DNA of 64,000 nt from Lophium mytilinum (lineage: Eukaryota; Ascomycota; Dothideomycetes; Mytilinidiales; Mytilinidiaceae), in NCBI GenBank assembly GCA_010093605.1, contig MU004184.1:250179-314178 (forward strand). The letters run 5' to 3'. This document shows, piece by piece, positions 1 to 9,196 of this stretch. The translations under genes and the position numbers were made by a program. The notes under the pieces are model-generated. The model was not told where the DNA came from, did no database searches, and saw only the letters and a program-made list of their open reading frames with translations. The first letter of the stretch is position 1. Each line of letters begins with the position of its first letter.

Positions 1-2335
1 GTGACGTACCTGTTGTGCCTCTCTCGGAGTACCCGATCCTCCCACTCCGCCACCCCGAGAGGGCGAGGGGCGAAAAAATAAAGCTAATTATATGCCCCAC
101 TAAGCGAAGTTCGCATATCACATGTTTCCCACGTCCGTCACTTCCCCACCGTTATTATTTCTGCTGGCGCATCTTACCAGCGAACCGTTCAAAGACGTCT
201 TCAGATTCCTACCTATCGCTGCACTTCTTCAATTCGAGTGCTGCGCGCACCGCCGATCACGCGTCACGCGTCTCACCTCCGCACCACTTCCGCACCACCT
301 CCGTGAATCAACATCACGGTAGCTATCTACCCCTAGTCATCCAAGCCGATCTTTCAATTGCGCCCTTGGTACGCATGCTAAAGCTTCTGTGTCTGAAATG
401 CCCCATCCCCAATATCCCGTAGTCTTTTGACACACCTGACACACCTTCAGCTCTCACTTCAGGTCGCTATGAATCAAGCAGATGGTTTCTGGGGCGCATA
501 CTTGCTCCCCTGCCGCAAGAACCCCCGTCACAATAGATGGGGTTCGTTATGCTTGACAGGCGCGCCAGTCCCCGCCCCGGCTCCCACACGCACCATCTGG
601 AGAAGATCTTCGGCGCAACGATCCAGTCGATCTGCCCTTCGACGTGAAAGCTTCAACTTTATCGAGAATCATACACTAGACTAGGTCGTCGCCGAAGCAC
701 GCCAGCTTTCACACCCTCCACCGCCTACTCTTTGCCCGCCAGAAAACCCTTTTTGAATACCAGCACCGTTGAAGGAGACTAGGATATTGCGGTGGAGTTA
801 TACCAGATATAAGTCTTCAGGATTCATGTTTGTGGGTGCTCTGTGATCGGTATAACATTCAAGAGCAGCATATGGCACAGGTCTCAAGAGACTAGGGAGG
901 CGGCAGTATTGTCCACGAAGAAGTCATGTTTCACAGATTTCCAAGACCGGCTCCATCAACAAGTCTTCGATTCGAATAGCAAATAGTACAGCTGTTGGAT
1001 GAAAAAGCAAGCCCGTCTAAGATTTGGGGGACCGGAAGATAAGCGATATTATAAGTCTCCAAAGACAGCGGCTCAAAGGGTCGAGGTGCGGCCTATGGGC
1101 ACTGCTACTACTGCCCTTTGCTCCCTGTCGGTCGCAAGTACCGCCGTCTGGTCCTGCGAAGAACACTCATAGTTCTTCCTTCAATTTCCTCAGTAAGGAA
1201 ACGGTCTATCTTGGGGTCCGAAACAACTACTAGGCGTCCACGGAGAGCGCAAGACGATGTTCCGACCAAAGCTCGCTGCCAGTGTGGAGCGAAACGAAAA
1301 CAGGGCTAGACGGCTGGACATTTGCTCCGGCAAAGAGGCGCAGCTTGGGCTACGGTAGGGGCCAGCACCTCTTCTATAAAGCCTTATGTACCTGTAGCCC
1401 TGTTCGTCCTCTCTACATTATCATCCTCATGAGAGGATGGGACCGAAATCGCAATGTTCTGAGAAAGACCACTTTCTTATCGACGGCTACAAATGCTCTT
1501 GGCGTATGATCATCATGATACTAGTGTTTAGGCGTTCACAGTAGAGCCGATCCCCCGAACGAACAAAACTACAAGACCCCCCACTATTGTAACTACGAGA
1601 CCAGCAGCAAGAACGTTCATCTCTCACCACCTAGAGCGCGGGTTTACAAAGGTTTCCCATAACAGGACGCCATCTCGAGACGATTCACCAATCAATGGCG
1701 CGACCGAGCAAGGACGAAACACACGACGACTCATCTTTACACCTTCGTAATACTCCTCCGAAACGGCATCTTGGGCTTAGCGCCCACATCTCGAAGGAGA
1801 TGCTCCACGCTCCCGCTAGTAAGATCCAACAAGTCTTTCTTCCAGCACCAGATTCCTCAAGACACCAGCCCTCTTTTTTCTCCTCGCATCTGTCGCCAAC
1901 ACCACGAGATCAGCCTCCACTTCCTACGATACATTCCTTCCTGAGCCAGCAATTGGAGGCAGCCTAGCCATTCTTCACCTCGACGCGTCTTCCTTTGCAA
2001 ATCGACACTCTGAACCCTTCCACATAGACACATTTACCGTTTCTGAGGTCCCCGCCATTCCCTCGCGACCCTTACAAACTCTTCCCAAATACCCTGCAAC
2101 AACCATGCTCTACGACGGTGCCTTCTGGTATTGGTCGGAATGCTTTTCCTATTCGAGTATGGTACGCCTCGCCTACCGACTCGCAACCACGGCGCTACAA
2201 GGCACACGATCTGCGGCGCCGTCGCGCGCTATTGGGAAAGCTTGTCTTGACGTCGAAAGCCGGACATTGTACGAGATGGGAACAGCGGCTTAGGCATCCT
2301 TTTGACAGATGTCTTACTTGCTGGTTGGGCTACCC
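1..2335. other. no recognised gene
   Basis: Only short overlapping frames are present, on both strands, the longest about 135 codons at 15-422. None shows a family motif, and none has a convincing intron set or a clean start context. A frame starting at 2105 follows a C-rich leader, which is a common look for fungal 5' regions, but it is short and overlaps an equally long frame. I see nothing else in this stretch. Confidence 0.5.
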
Positions 2336-2637
2336 TTGACGGTGGTGTTGAGTGAACAAGACTGAAGCCTCAGCCGTGTTATATCCGAGTGCTCGAAACA
2401 TATTGCCTAATTCGCGGTGCCCGTACATGTGTGTGCGTGCTTTCTTTGCCACCGTTTGGGGTGGCTCTAGGGGGTTTCAAAACTCAAAATGCGATGTAAA
2501 GATCGACGCAGTAGATATTAAGTTGTCTTTTGACTAGTATCACTTGCTACCTGGAGTATTCCTGACAGTGGTATCGAGCGAGCAAGAGTGAAGCCCTAAT
2601 TATAACACATCCATGTCTTCGAATTGACTACATGAAG
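2336..2637. repeat. two diverged copies of a ~70 bp unit
   Basis: The blocks at about 2336-2406 and 2567-2637 align. Both carry a 'TGACRGTGGTRTYGAG' start, then 'GARCAAGASTGAAGCC', then a TTATA/ATAA stretch. The copies lie 231 bp apart. They do not form part of any convincing frame. Confidence 0.6.
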
Positions 2638-2831
2638 AACGTGATGTTGGGACCAGACTAGGCCCAAAATGGACTCAGTTCTCTCGCTTAGCGTTGATAC
2701 GCTGAGCCAGCTTCACTATAACCCCCTCCGCCAAACGCTCAAAACATCAGCACACCACGCACACCTAGCCCACACGATAAGTCCCCAAACAACCCACAAA
2801 TCACTCACACAACCTACACACAACCGTCCAA

Positions 2832-3131
2832 ATGGAAGTCATCACCACCAAGACCCGTTCCCAGACGAAGAAAGCGACAGAAGAGAAGGAGAAGATCGAC
2901 GCGGCCGCGACCCTCTTAAAGCTACATCAAGACGACGCCGAGGCCCTTCGCACACAACTGGAGGAACAAGACCGTGCTCGCCGTGCGATCGAGGAGGCCA
3001 AGACCCCCCGCCCTGGGAGCGTCGCTTCGCAGGCCACGATCGACGACCGCAGCGTCCCGGCGAGCTTCCGGGAGGGGCGGGCGGAGGTGGAGCTGCGTGC
3101 GCTGATCGAGCGGCGACGTGCTGGGGGTTAG
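2832..3131 (+). CDS. small orphan coiled-coil protein, 99 aa
   Basis: This intact frame begins at an ATG after a long C/A-rich leader of the kind seen in front of fungal genes. The product is hydrophilic and charged. Residues ~15-60 form a likely helix or coiled coil rich in Glu, Lys, Ala and Gln, for example EEKEKIDAAATLL and LRTQLEEQDRARRAIEEA. The C-terminal third is Arg/Glu rich (ELRALIERRRAGG). The gene is more GC-rich than its surroundings and the third-position pattern looks coding. I do not recognise a family. The coding signal seems to continue past the stop in another frame to a good intron at 3317-3362. The true protein may therefore be longer, with one frameshift near 3120-3190 in this copy. 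Confidence 0.55.
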   Translation: MEVITTKTRSQTKKATEEKEKIDAAATLLKLHQDDAEALRTQLEEQDRARRAIEEAKTPRPGSVASQATIDDRSVPASFREGRAEVELRALIERRRAGG

Positions 3132-3600
3132 GGTGGCCTGGCGTGAGCGACCGCGCGAAGCGTAAGCTTCTTCGAACACGGCGGCTCTGTCAGCGTCGTG
3201 CGAAGAACGCCGGGGTAGCTCGTTCATGACCGTCTTAAAGACATCCTCGACCAAGGCGGCAGACGGATTCGGGAAGGGTGCCATGGGTGGTCTCGGGAGC
3301 TCTGAGAATGGTGCCAGTAAGTAAGGTTTAAGATATTGTCAACGCATTGCTGACATTCTTAGCTATCCTGGGAGATCATCAACGTCACTTCCGTTGACGC
3401 GCAAAGAAGTCTCCTTCCCCCCTCAAGCGGTCATAGATCTGGCAGCCAGTCTGTCCCCTCGGCAAGGCGGCTCTGCATCTGACGGTGCTCCCTCTCGGCA
3501 ATGTGGTCCTGGATCTGGACGCAATCCCACTTAGGAAAGCGATTCTGGTTAAGGAGGCGGTGTCTCTCAGCAAGGCGGTCCTAGACCTGGCGGCGCCCAT
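3132..3600 (+). other. probable downstream exons of the 2832 gene, with intron
   Basis: A frame from about 3180 (ending SSENGA) stays open up to a GTAAGT donor at 3317. A GCTGAC branch site and a CTTAG acceptor ending at 3362 complete a 46-bp intron. After it comes a segment reading EIINVTSVDA in one frame and a Gly/Ser/Arg-rich stretch with repeated 'CTCGGCAAGGCGG' blocks. The EIIN segment, with an intron just before it, has a close relative at 29.78 kb. The exact frame across the junction is not clear, so I do not give a protein. Confidence 0.4.
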
Positions 3601-5214
3601 CGGCTCTTTCGTCCAAATCCTTCACGGCAAGCCTTCAAGCAAGATACGCATTGGAAGTCTTTGAATAGCGTGGGCATCTGGCATGGCGTAGAGTACGGCA
3701 AATTACGACACACCTCTCTTTTCCTTCCTACACGCAATCTAGCCTGCTCTTCGCTGGATTGGTTATGTTTTTTCCTCTGCTTTGAAGCGATGCGCAGTCG
3801 ATGGCGAGATTAGAAGAAATATAAGAGGATGTTGGAGGCGTACCGGTCACTATATTTGAACAGCAATAGCAGAGGATGCGTGTTGTAATTGTTTGGAATA
3901 GCGGCGTTATTACATGTCTGGCGGACGACGTGCACGAATACACTTCTACATATCCTGAACAAGGAGCGCTTCTTCCACGTGTTCTTGTCTCTGCTCTGCT
4001 TGAGATCGTCTGTAGCATCTTTTGTGTTACAATGAACTTCTCCCATTGCTCCCATAATTGCGACATCTTGTAGCATTCTTCCTTGCCAATTCTTGAAGCA
4101 TAACATATAACTTTCCCTGCTCGTGCTTAGAGCTACACACCTTCACGAGTGCCTTAACACATATCTCGGTTGCTTTCTTCCGTCACGGTAGCAGGCCTTA
4201 GTAGGCCTTCAAAACGGGCACGTGGTTTTTGACTACCTACGCTATAGTCTTGCTTAATCGACACCACTGTTAGGATTTCTCCAGCGAGCACGTCCTCGGT
4301 CAGGTAGAGAGTAACCAGATATGTACTGTGGAGTTCTACATCCAACTTGACTTTGGAAGACTTGAGGAGGTGCTGGGCAGGTGACAGCGTGGAAGGGACT
4401 GGAGTCACATCAACATTCAAGATTGAGATACAGGACAGAAGCTATAGATTCAGACGGCATGATAGGCCTGATACTCGGGACTTCCCTATAGTAATGTTGT
4501 ATTCTCCCGAAGCTATTCTTGGTATCGCTTAGCACTATTATCGTACAATTCACTCAGAGTTCTCTTAATGTAGCATTATAGACTGCACGGTAACTTCGCC
4601 TAGAACTAGAACAGGGCAAATCACGATGTGCTTTTAGATATGTCGCCGGCAACCCTCGAAGCTTTCTATATTCAACCTCGCTTAACTCTTCTCCCGATGT
4701 GCGGATGGCGGACTAGGAGCGATAAGGTAATGCATAACCCCGACGCCTCTCTTTTCTCCTTCCGAGACCGTTTTGAACGATAAAGCCGTCCATGATCAAG
4801 TAGATAGAGGAATATGGCTGGGCCTCTGACTTCGCAACTCTATTACTAGGATCAAGGGTACGTGTAACGAGATGCAGGGTATACTAGCTATTCTAGTGAT
4901 GCCGGCGACAAGGGGAGTTGCAACGTACTGAAGGAAGACCCAGCCCTAGGTGAGAACCGCCAAGTGAAGAGCTATTAGCTCTGGCAGGCTTTAAGATGAA
5001 GAAGTGAAAGAGTAACCTTATGATCAGACGTGACTTGAATCTTCCACTGCATTGAAATACTCGGTGAAATCTGGAGTCACATGCCCGCAAAAAGGTAGAT
5101 ATCTTGCGATGCTTCCAATGTCAAATCACATCACAACAACTAGAATACAGTATGTTCCAGGCATATTTCCTGTGGTATCAACTCCGCATTTGCATTTGAA
5201 CTAGCTAGGGAATA
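3601..5214. other. no recognised gene
   Basis: The stretch holds short frames only. The best is an 88-codon minus-strand frame at 4154-4420, moderately hydrophilic and without a known motif. It overlaps a shorter plus-strand frame. I see no repeat, RNA gene or good intron set here. Confidence 0.45.
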
Positions 5215-6135
5215 GCAGCCATGGGCGATACGATCCTCGCGAAAGCAACCACAAGAGCAGCAGATAGTCTGGCGCTGTCCTCCACCATAGCCACCGAGTC
5301 CTCCGCCGTCTCCACATGGGGCTCCGCTATAGCAATCGCCTCGTCTGGTGCTGTCCTCATGGTGTTGCCGGGCGTAGAGGCTGGGGTTCAGGCCAGCCGG
5401 TACCTTTGCCGGCCAGTCCTCACAAGAGAAGGCGTTTGTTCTCAGCTGGTGCTCGTGCCAAGTGTCCCGGGGCTCCGTAACGTCTTGTAGGCGGTAGATA
5501 GATTGAGGAACGAGAACTAGCGGCGGGGGATCGCCGTAATTCCGCAACGGGAGTCTTCGCTGCATCTTGTCTGAGGATCTTGATTGAATTAACAGAACAG
5601 TTCTCACTCCCCATCCGCTCTATCTTACGCCTCATCCACTTGGGGCTCCGCCGTAGCTACCACCGCCATTCTGGGTGCATGAGCGAGCGATGTGGCCAAC
5701 TTTGCTACACTTGTAGCACTCTTGGCCCGAGCGTCCCGCTTTTCCCTAGGTCTCCAGCAGCGACTTCAGTCGGGCAACCACACGAGACGTGACCAGCACG
5801 AGCGTCGTCCAGGTTCTGAAAACGGGGATGCCGCATCTTCCAGACGTTGAACCGTCGCCACAATTGCAGGACCCTTGGCCAGAGCTTCCCACTCTCCGTC
5901 CCAAGTTTCCGACAGCGGCCTCCAGAGGGCAGTCTCGCGAGACGTGACCGGTCTGGCCGCATCGGTAGCACGTCTTCTCGGCCTGGGGCTGGGTGCACTC
6001 GCGGCTGAGATGGCCCTTCTCGCCACAATAGTAGCAAGTCGGGTTGCCCTTGGACGGGCCGTCGCGCGCTTGATGGGTCGCGGAACGGGCATTGTTCCCA
6101 GCGGGAGATGAAACGGAACTGGATCGTTTGCCGGT
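5215..6135 (-). pseudogene. decayed Gis2/Byr3/CNBP-type CCHC zinc-knuckle gene
   Basis: Read on the minus strand, this segment carries CCHC knuckles (CX2CX4HX4C) in the order seen in fungal Gis2/Byr3, a single-stranded nucleic-acid and ribosome-associated protein. The knuckles are CYYCGEKGHLSREC (~5998-6040), CYRCGQTGHVSRDC (~5935-5976) and CYKCSKVGHIARSC (~5677-5718). A Gly-Tyr-rich linker follows, then a damaged knuckle near 5215-5260 (CCSCG). The phrase THQARDGPSKGNPT before the first intact knuckle matches the usual end of knuckle 1, with its last Cys lost. Between 5770 and 5900 a knuckle block is present twice in damaged form. The frame changes several times, so this is not an intact gene. 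The knuckle order and Gly-rich linkers fit Gis2 better than a retroelement gag. Confidence 0.8.
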
Positions 6136-6744
6136 GTGCGGACGGGATGGCCGAGTGCACAGCGAACCTGGACGAAAGTGCTGGTCCAAGGTGGGCTGAG
6201 TAGCACGCGGTTGTCGAGCTGGTGCCAGGTGAGGCAACGATTAAAGGGATCGCGGTCGGGTCCTTGGAGTGCGCATGGTCCTCGCAAGCAGTACTCGTCT
6301 TCGTAGAACGCCGTCGTGGTACTCGGGGTCGACGCATCCGTTGTTCCGAGGATCATCCGCACGGCGAAGGGGGTTCCATCCTCAACCTCACGTACCGGTC
6401 CGAGTACTCGCTAGAGACGCTTCATGTCCGACTTCCTCACAGCCTTCACATGTTCCCTGTTAACCTCGTCAATCTCCACTGGCTTCCGCTGCTCCATGAT
6501 GCCGAGACGAGCATCAACCGTGAGACGGACACAAAAGCGGGTCATGTATGTCCTCGACCCCTGGCCGTAACGGAAAACACGGCAGAGGGGTTGCTGCGCG
6601 ATAGCGTGGTTCCACCAAAGATCGACCACATTCGCCGCCGGGGTTCGAGTCGAGCTGAGTGGTTGTCGTAGCAGTGAGGAGCAAAGAGAAGAGAGGTGAG
6701 GCGGGAGGTATAGAGGGTTGTGGCGACGAGAGAAGCTAGAAGAG
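6136..6744. other. no recognised gene
   Basis: Frames here are either extensions of the flanking fragments or short and featureless. A minus-strand frame ends at 6411 with a charged tail (EIDEVNREHVKAVRK) that I cannot place. Confidence 0.4.
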
Positions 6745-6924
6745 ATCGTTGCCGACGCAAGCACGCCGCGCTTTTTCTCGATGAAGACGCGGTGCTCGAG
6801 GCTGTTGGCGGCGCCGACCTTGCGCGCGACGTATAGAGAGCGAGTGGAAGAGGACGCCGTGCTCGAGGCTGTTACTGGCGGTGAGGTCTCGCGCGGTGTA
6901 GGGAGAGCGAGTTGAAGAAGCCAT
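6745..6924 (-). pseudogene. two tandem N-terminal pieces of inorganic pyrophosphatase (IPP1 type)
   Basis: On the minus strand the second piece reads YVARKVGAANSLEHRVFIEK. This is the N-terminal signature of cytosolic family I inorganic pyrophosphatases, for which fungal proteins have Y-T-V-R-K-V-G-A-P-N-T-L-E-H-R-V. The first piece starts MASSTRSPYTARDL and reads NSLEHGV, a weaker copy of the same segment. The two form a tandem duplication of ~68 bp (6789-6855 and 6856-6923). After the second piece the sequence reads GVLASATISSSFSR and leaves the family. The catalytic Asp/Glu/Lys residues lie further downstream in the enzyme and are absent, so no activity is expected. Confidence 0.75.
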
Positions 6925-7028
6925 GGTTGCTGCGGTTCGCGAAGTTTGGACGCGCTTCCGCCGACGCGTTCCGCAGTGTCTGCGGCTGCTACTGCTAGTC
7001 TCGAAACTGGCTCTACTCCGATTGTGAT

Positions 7029-7431
7029 CTGGAGCGCCGATGTTAGCTTCAGATCAGATTTTGAGGCAATGAGGTCGTCGTGAAGAGGGTTTGATTGCCC
7101 TTGTTGGAAGGTCAAAAACTCAATGGACTTACTCTGATTCAACACGGGGAAACTCACCGGGTCCGAACAGCTTTAGGATTGACAGAGTGAGAATGTCGAC
7201 GCGTCTCATGTACTCGGTGAATGAGGAGGGAGTCCAGCCGCCGTTTGGCATTCCCGGAAGGTCGTTCCTGCTGGAAGAGATTGAGTCGCGACCCGGCGTC
7301 ATCAAGGCTGGCATCTCGTAACGGTTCCGCTTCAACACGAAGATGGCCAGCATCGCATGCCGGGCGCACCGTTTTCGACTGACTTCCGCCACTGTCCGCG
7401 AGGTGTAGGAAGAGTGAGTTGAAGAAGCCAT
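7029..7431 (-). pseudogene. exon with duplicated pyrophosphatase-like start, followed by an intron
   Basis: A minus-strand frame begins MASSTHSSYTSR at 7431. Its start and the ~35 bp around it (including the leader CCATGGTTGCTG on the plus strand) repeat the start at 6924, so this is another copy of the same 5' region. The frame stays open for ~92 codons, for example PGMPNGGWTPSSFTEYMRR, and meets a GTGAGT donor at 7157. A CTAAC branch site and CAG acceptor close a 129-bp intron at 7029. Beyond the first ~12 residues I see no clear pyrophosphatase sequence, so the exon may be a fusion or a strongly diverged copy. Confidence 0.5.
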
Positions 7432-7439
7432 GGTTGCTG

Positions 7440-8227
7440 TGGTTCGCGAAGATTGGATGGGCTTCGGTCGTCGGTCTCTGTGACTTCCTCTTCACTTGCT
7501 TAAAGATAACGACGAGGACGCCTATAACCTAAAACGATGACGATGTTAGAGACGAGAGAACATGGTGAAAAGTCTGGTAGGCAGTGCTGGCGACCAAGAC
7601 AAAGTGGGAGTTGTTGGGTTGAAGAAGATGAACGTTGTGGGCGTACCTGGAAGTGCAACGCGGTTGTTGCCTAGTAGCTGGTGCGAACTCAAACCGGTGC
7701 GATGGATGCAAGAAGGTCGCGGAGTCGACGCGGTAGATGAGGTCGGTTTTGGAGCATGGGCGCGCATAATGAAAAGGTTTATAGAGGTGAGGGTTTCGAA
7801 GCTTTAATGGGGTGAGGTGACGAGGTAAGAACCTAGCCTGGCCCCTCCTCTAGAGATATACCTCGCTTGCTCTCTGGCTTGGCGCTCATGTCCAGCTATA
7901 CAGCTCTCAATGTCCGCATCCTAAGTTGCGTGTTTAGGAGGGGTGCTCGTAAAGCCACGCAGCGAATAGATCTACGAGCATAGCTAACTTTTACTAACTA
8001 GAAATTTTGTATTTAGATAGATCTAATTGTCCTCTAAAAATGAACAAGTTAGACGAAACGCCCATCTAGAAGTATAGCCAGTCCATGCAGCAATATACCC
8101 ATCAAACCCATTAATTAAAGAAGTGTCCATGCCCGCCACCGGCTCCGGAGCCTTTCTAGCCAAACCCCACCTCCATTAGCATCTTCCACCGTTAACTACT
8201 TCATTCTTAAATAACAGTATAATATGT
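7440..8227. other. no recognised gene
   Basis: Short frames on both strands at 7529-7807 share no motif. The part from 7850 to 8220 is richer in A and T and holds no frame of note. Confidence 0.45.
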
Positions 8228-9124
8228 CTGAGCTAGGCGTCCATCATAAAGTCAATTATGTTCAAACATCCATTGGAAAGCTAAGTGTTTTAGCTTCGCA
8301 GTTGAGGATACTGCTAAAGCGTCACATTGCCCCATGCGACGAGGATTCCGCTAGAATCCCTGTTATCCGCGATCCTCGGCATTAGGGTTTCATCTAGGCA
8401 CTACCATTAGATGCGAAGCTATGTGAAAGCTTGCTCGGAGTAAAGCCAGTGCCATAGGCTGTGGGAGGTCTTTAGTCAGTAGAGTTATGTATAGAGTTGA
8501 TTAGAATAATACTTATATCTAAGCTAGGCGTCCACATGAAGCCTTTGCTTTGAACTCTCAGACATCCATCGGAAAGCTGGTCGTCCCTGAGTGGGGTTTT
8601 ATAAAAGCCCGCAGTCAGTCCCCGCTTCGGAGTCGAGGCACTTGCCAAAGCGTCACGCTGCCCCAAGGAAGAAGATACTGCCGCAAACCTCGCTATCCTG
8701 ACCTCGGGGTTTAATCTAGGCAATACCCTAAGCGAAGCTGTGTGGAAGCTTGCTCGGAAGGGGACCAGTGCCAGGGACTCGAATGCTGGGCGGTTCCAAA
8801 ATGAGTGCAGTTGTGTAGAGGAATAGTCGAAACAGTTGTATATGTCTGAGCTAGGCGTCCATTATGAAGCGAGCATAAATTCATCGTTCTCAGACTTGCA
8901 TTAGAAAGCTGGTGTCCCAGCTTCGCAGTCGAGGTTCTTGCTAAAGCGTCAGGTTGCCCCAAGGGAAAGAGGATGCCACCAACACCCGTCACTATCTTCC
9001 GCCTTGAGGTTTGATCTAGGCACTAACCTTAAAAGCGAAGCTATGTGGAAGCTTGCCTGGAGTGAGGCTAGCGCCATGAATTGTTCGGGCGGTGTTCAAA
9101 TAGGTGGAGGTGTTTAGTGCTGTG

Positions 9125-9127
<3 letters not shown>
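8228..9127. repeat. three tandem copies of a ~290-330 bp unit
   Basis: The marker 'CTGAGCTAGGCGTCCA' (or a close variant) occurs at 8228, 8518 and 8846. Each copy then shows, in the same order, 'CATCCATYGGAAAGCT', 'CTTCGSAGTYGAGG', 'CTAAAGCGTCA', 'GCCCCA', a 'TTTAATCTAGGCA' block and 'GAAGCTRTGTGGAAGCTTGC'. The copies differ by many substitutions and small indels. A minus-strand frame is open through parts of copies 2 and 3 with similar residues (LGQRDALA and LGQPDALA), so the unit may descend from a coding or intron-bearing segment. Confidence 0.75.

Positions 9128-9191
<64 letters not shown>
9128..9191. repeat. (GA)n microsatellite, ~32 units
   Basis: This is an uninterrupted GA dinucleotide run of about 64 bp, ending in AAAAGGGG. 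It directly abuts the last copy of the 8.2-9.1 kb repeat. Confidence 0.95.

Positions 9192-9196
<5 letters not shown>

Noticed and set aside
5215-6135. Retroelement gag with CCHC knuckles
   Set aside because: The number, spacing and order of knuckles and the Gly-Tyr linkers match Gis2/Byr3, and no protease, reverse transcriptase or terminal repeats are nearby.
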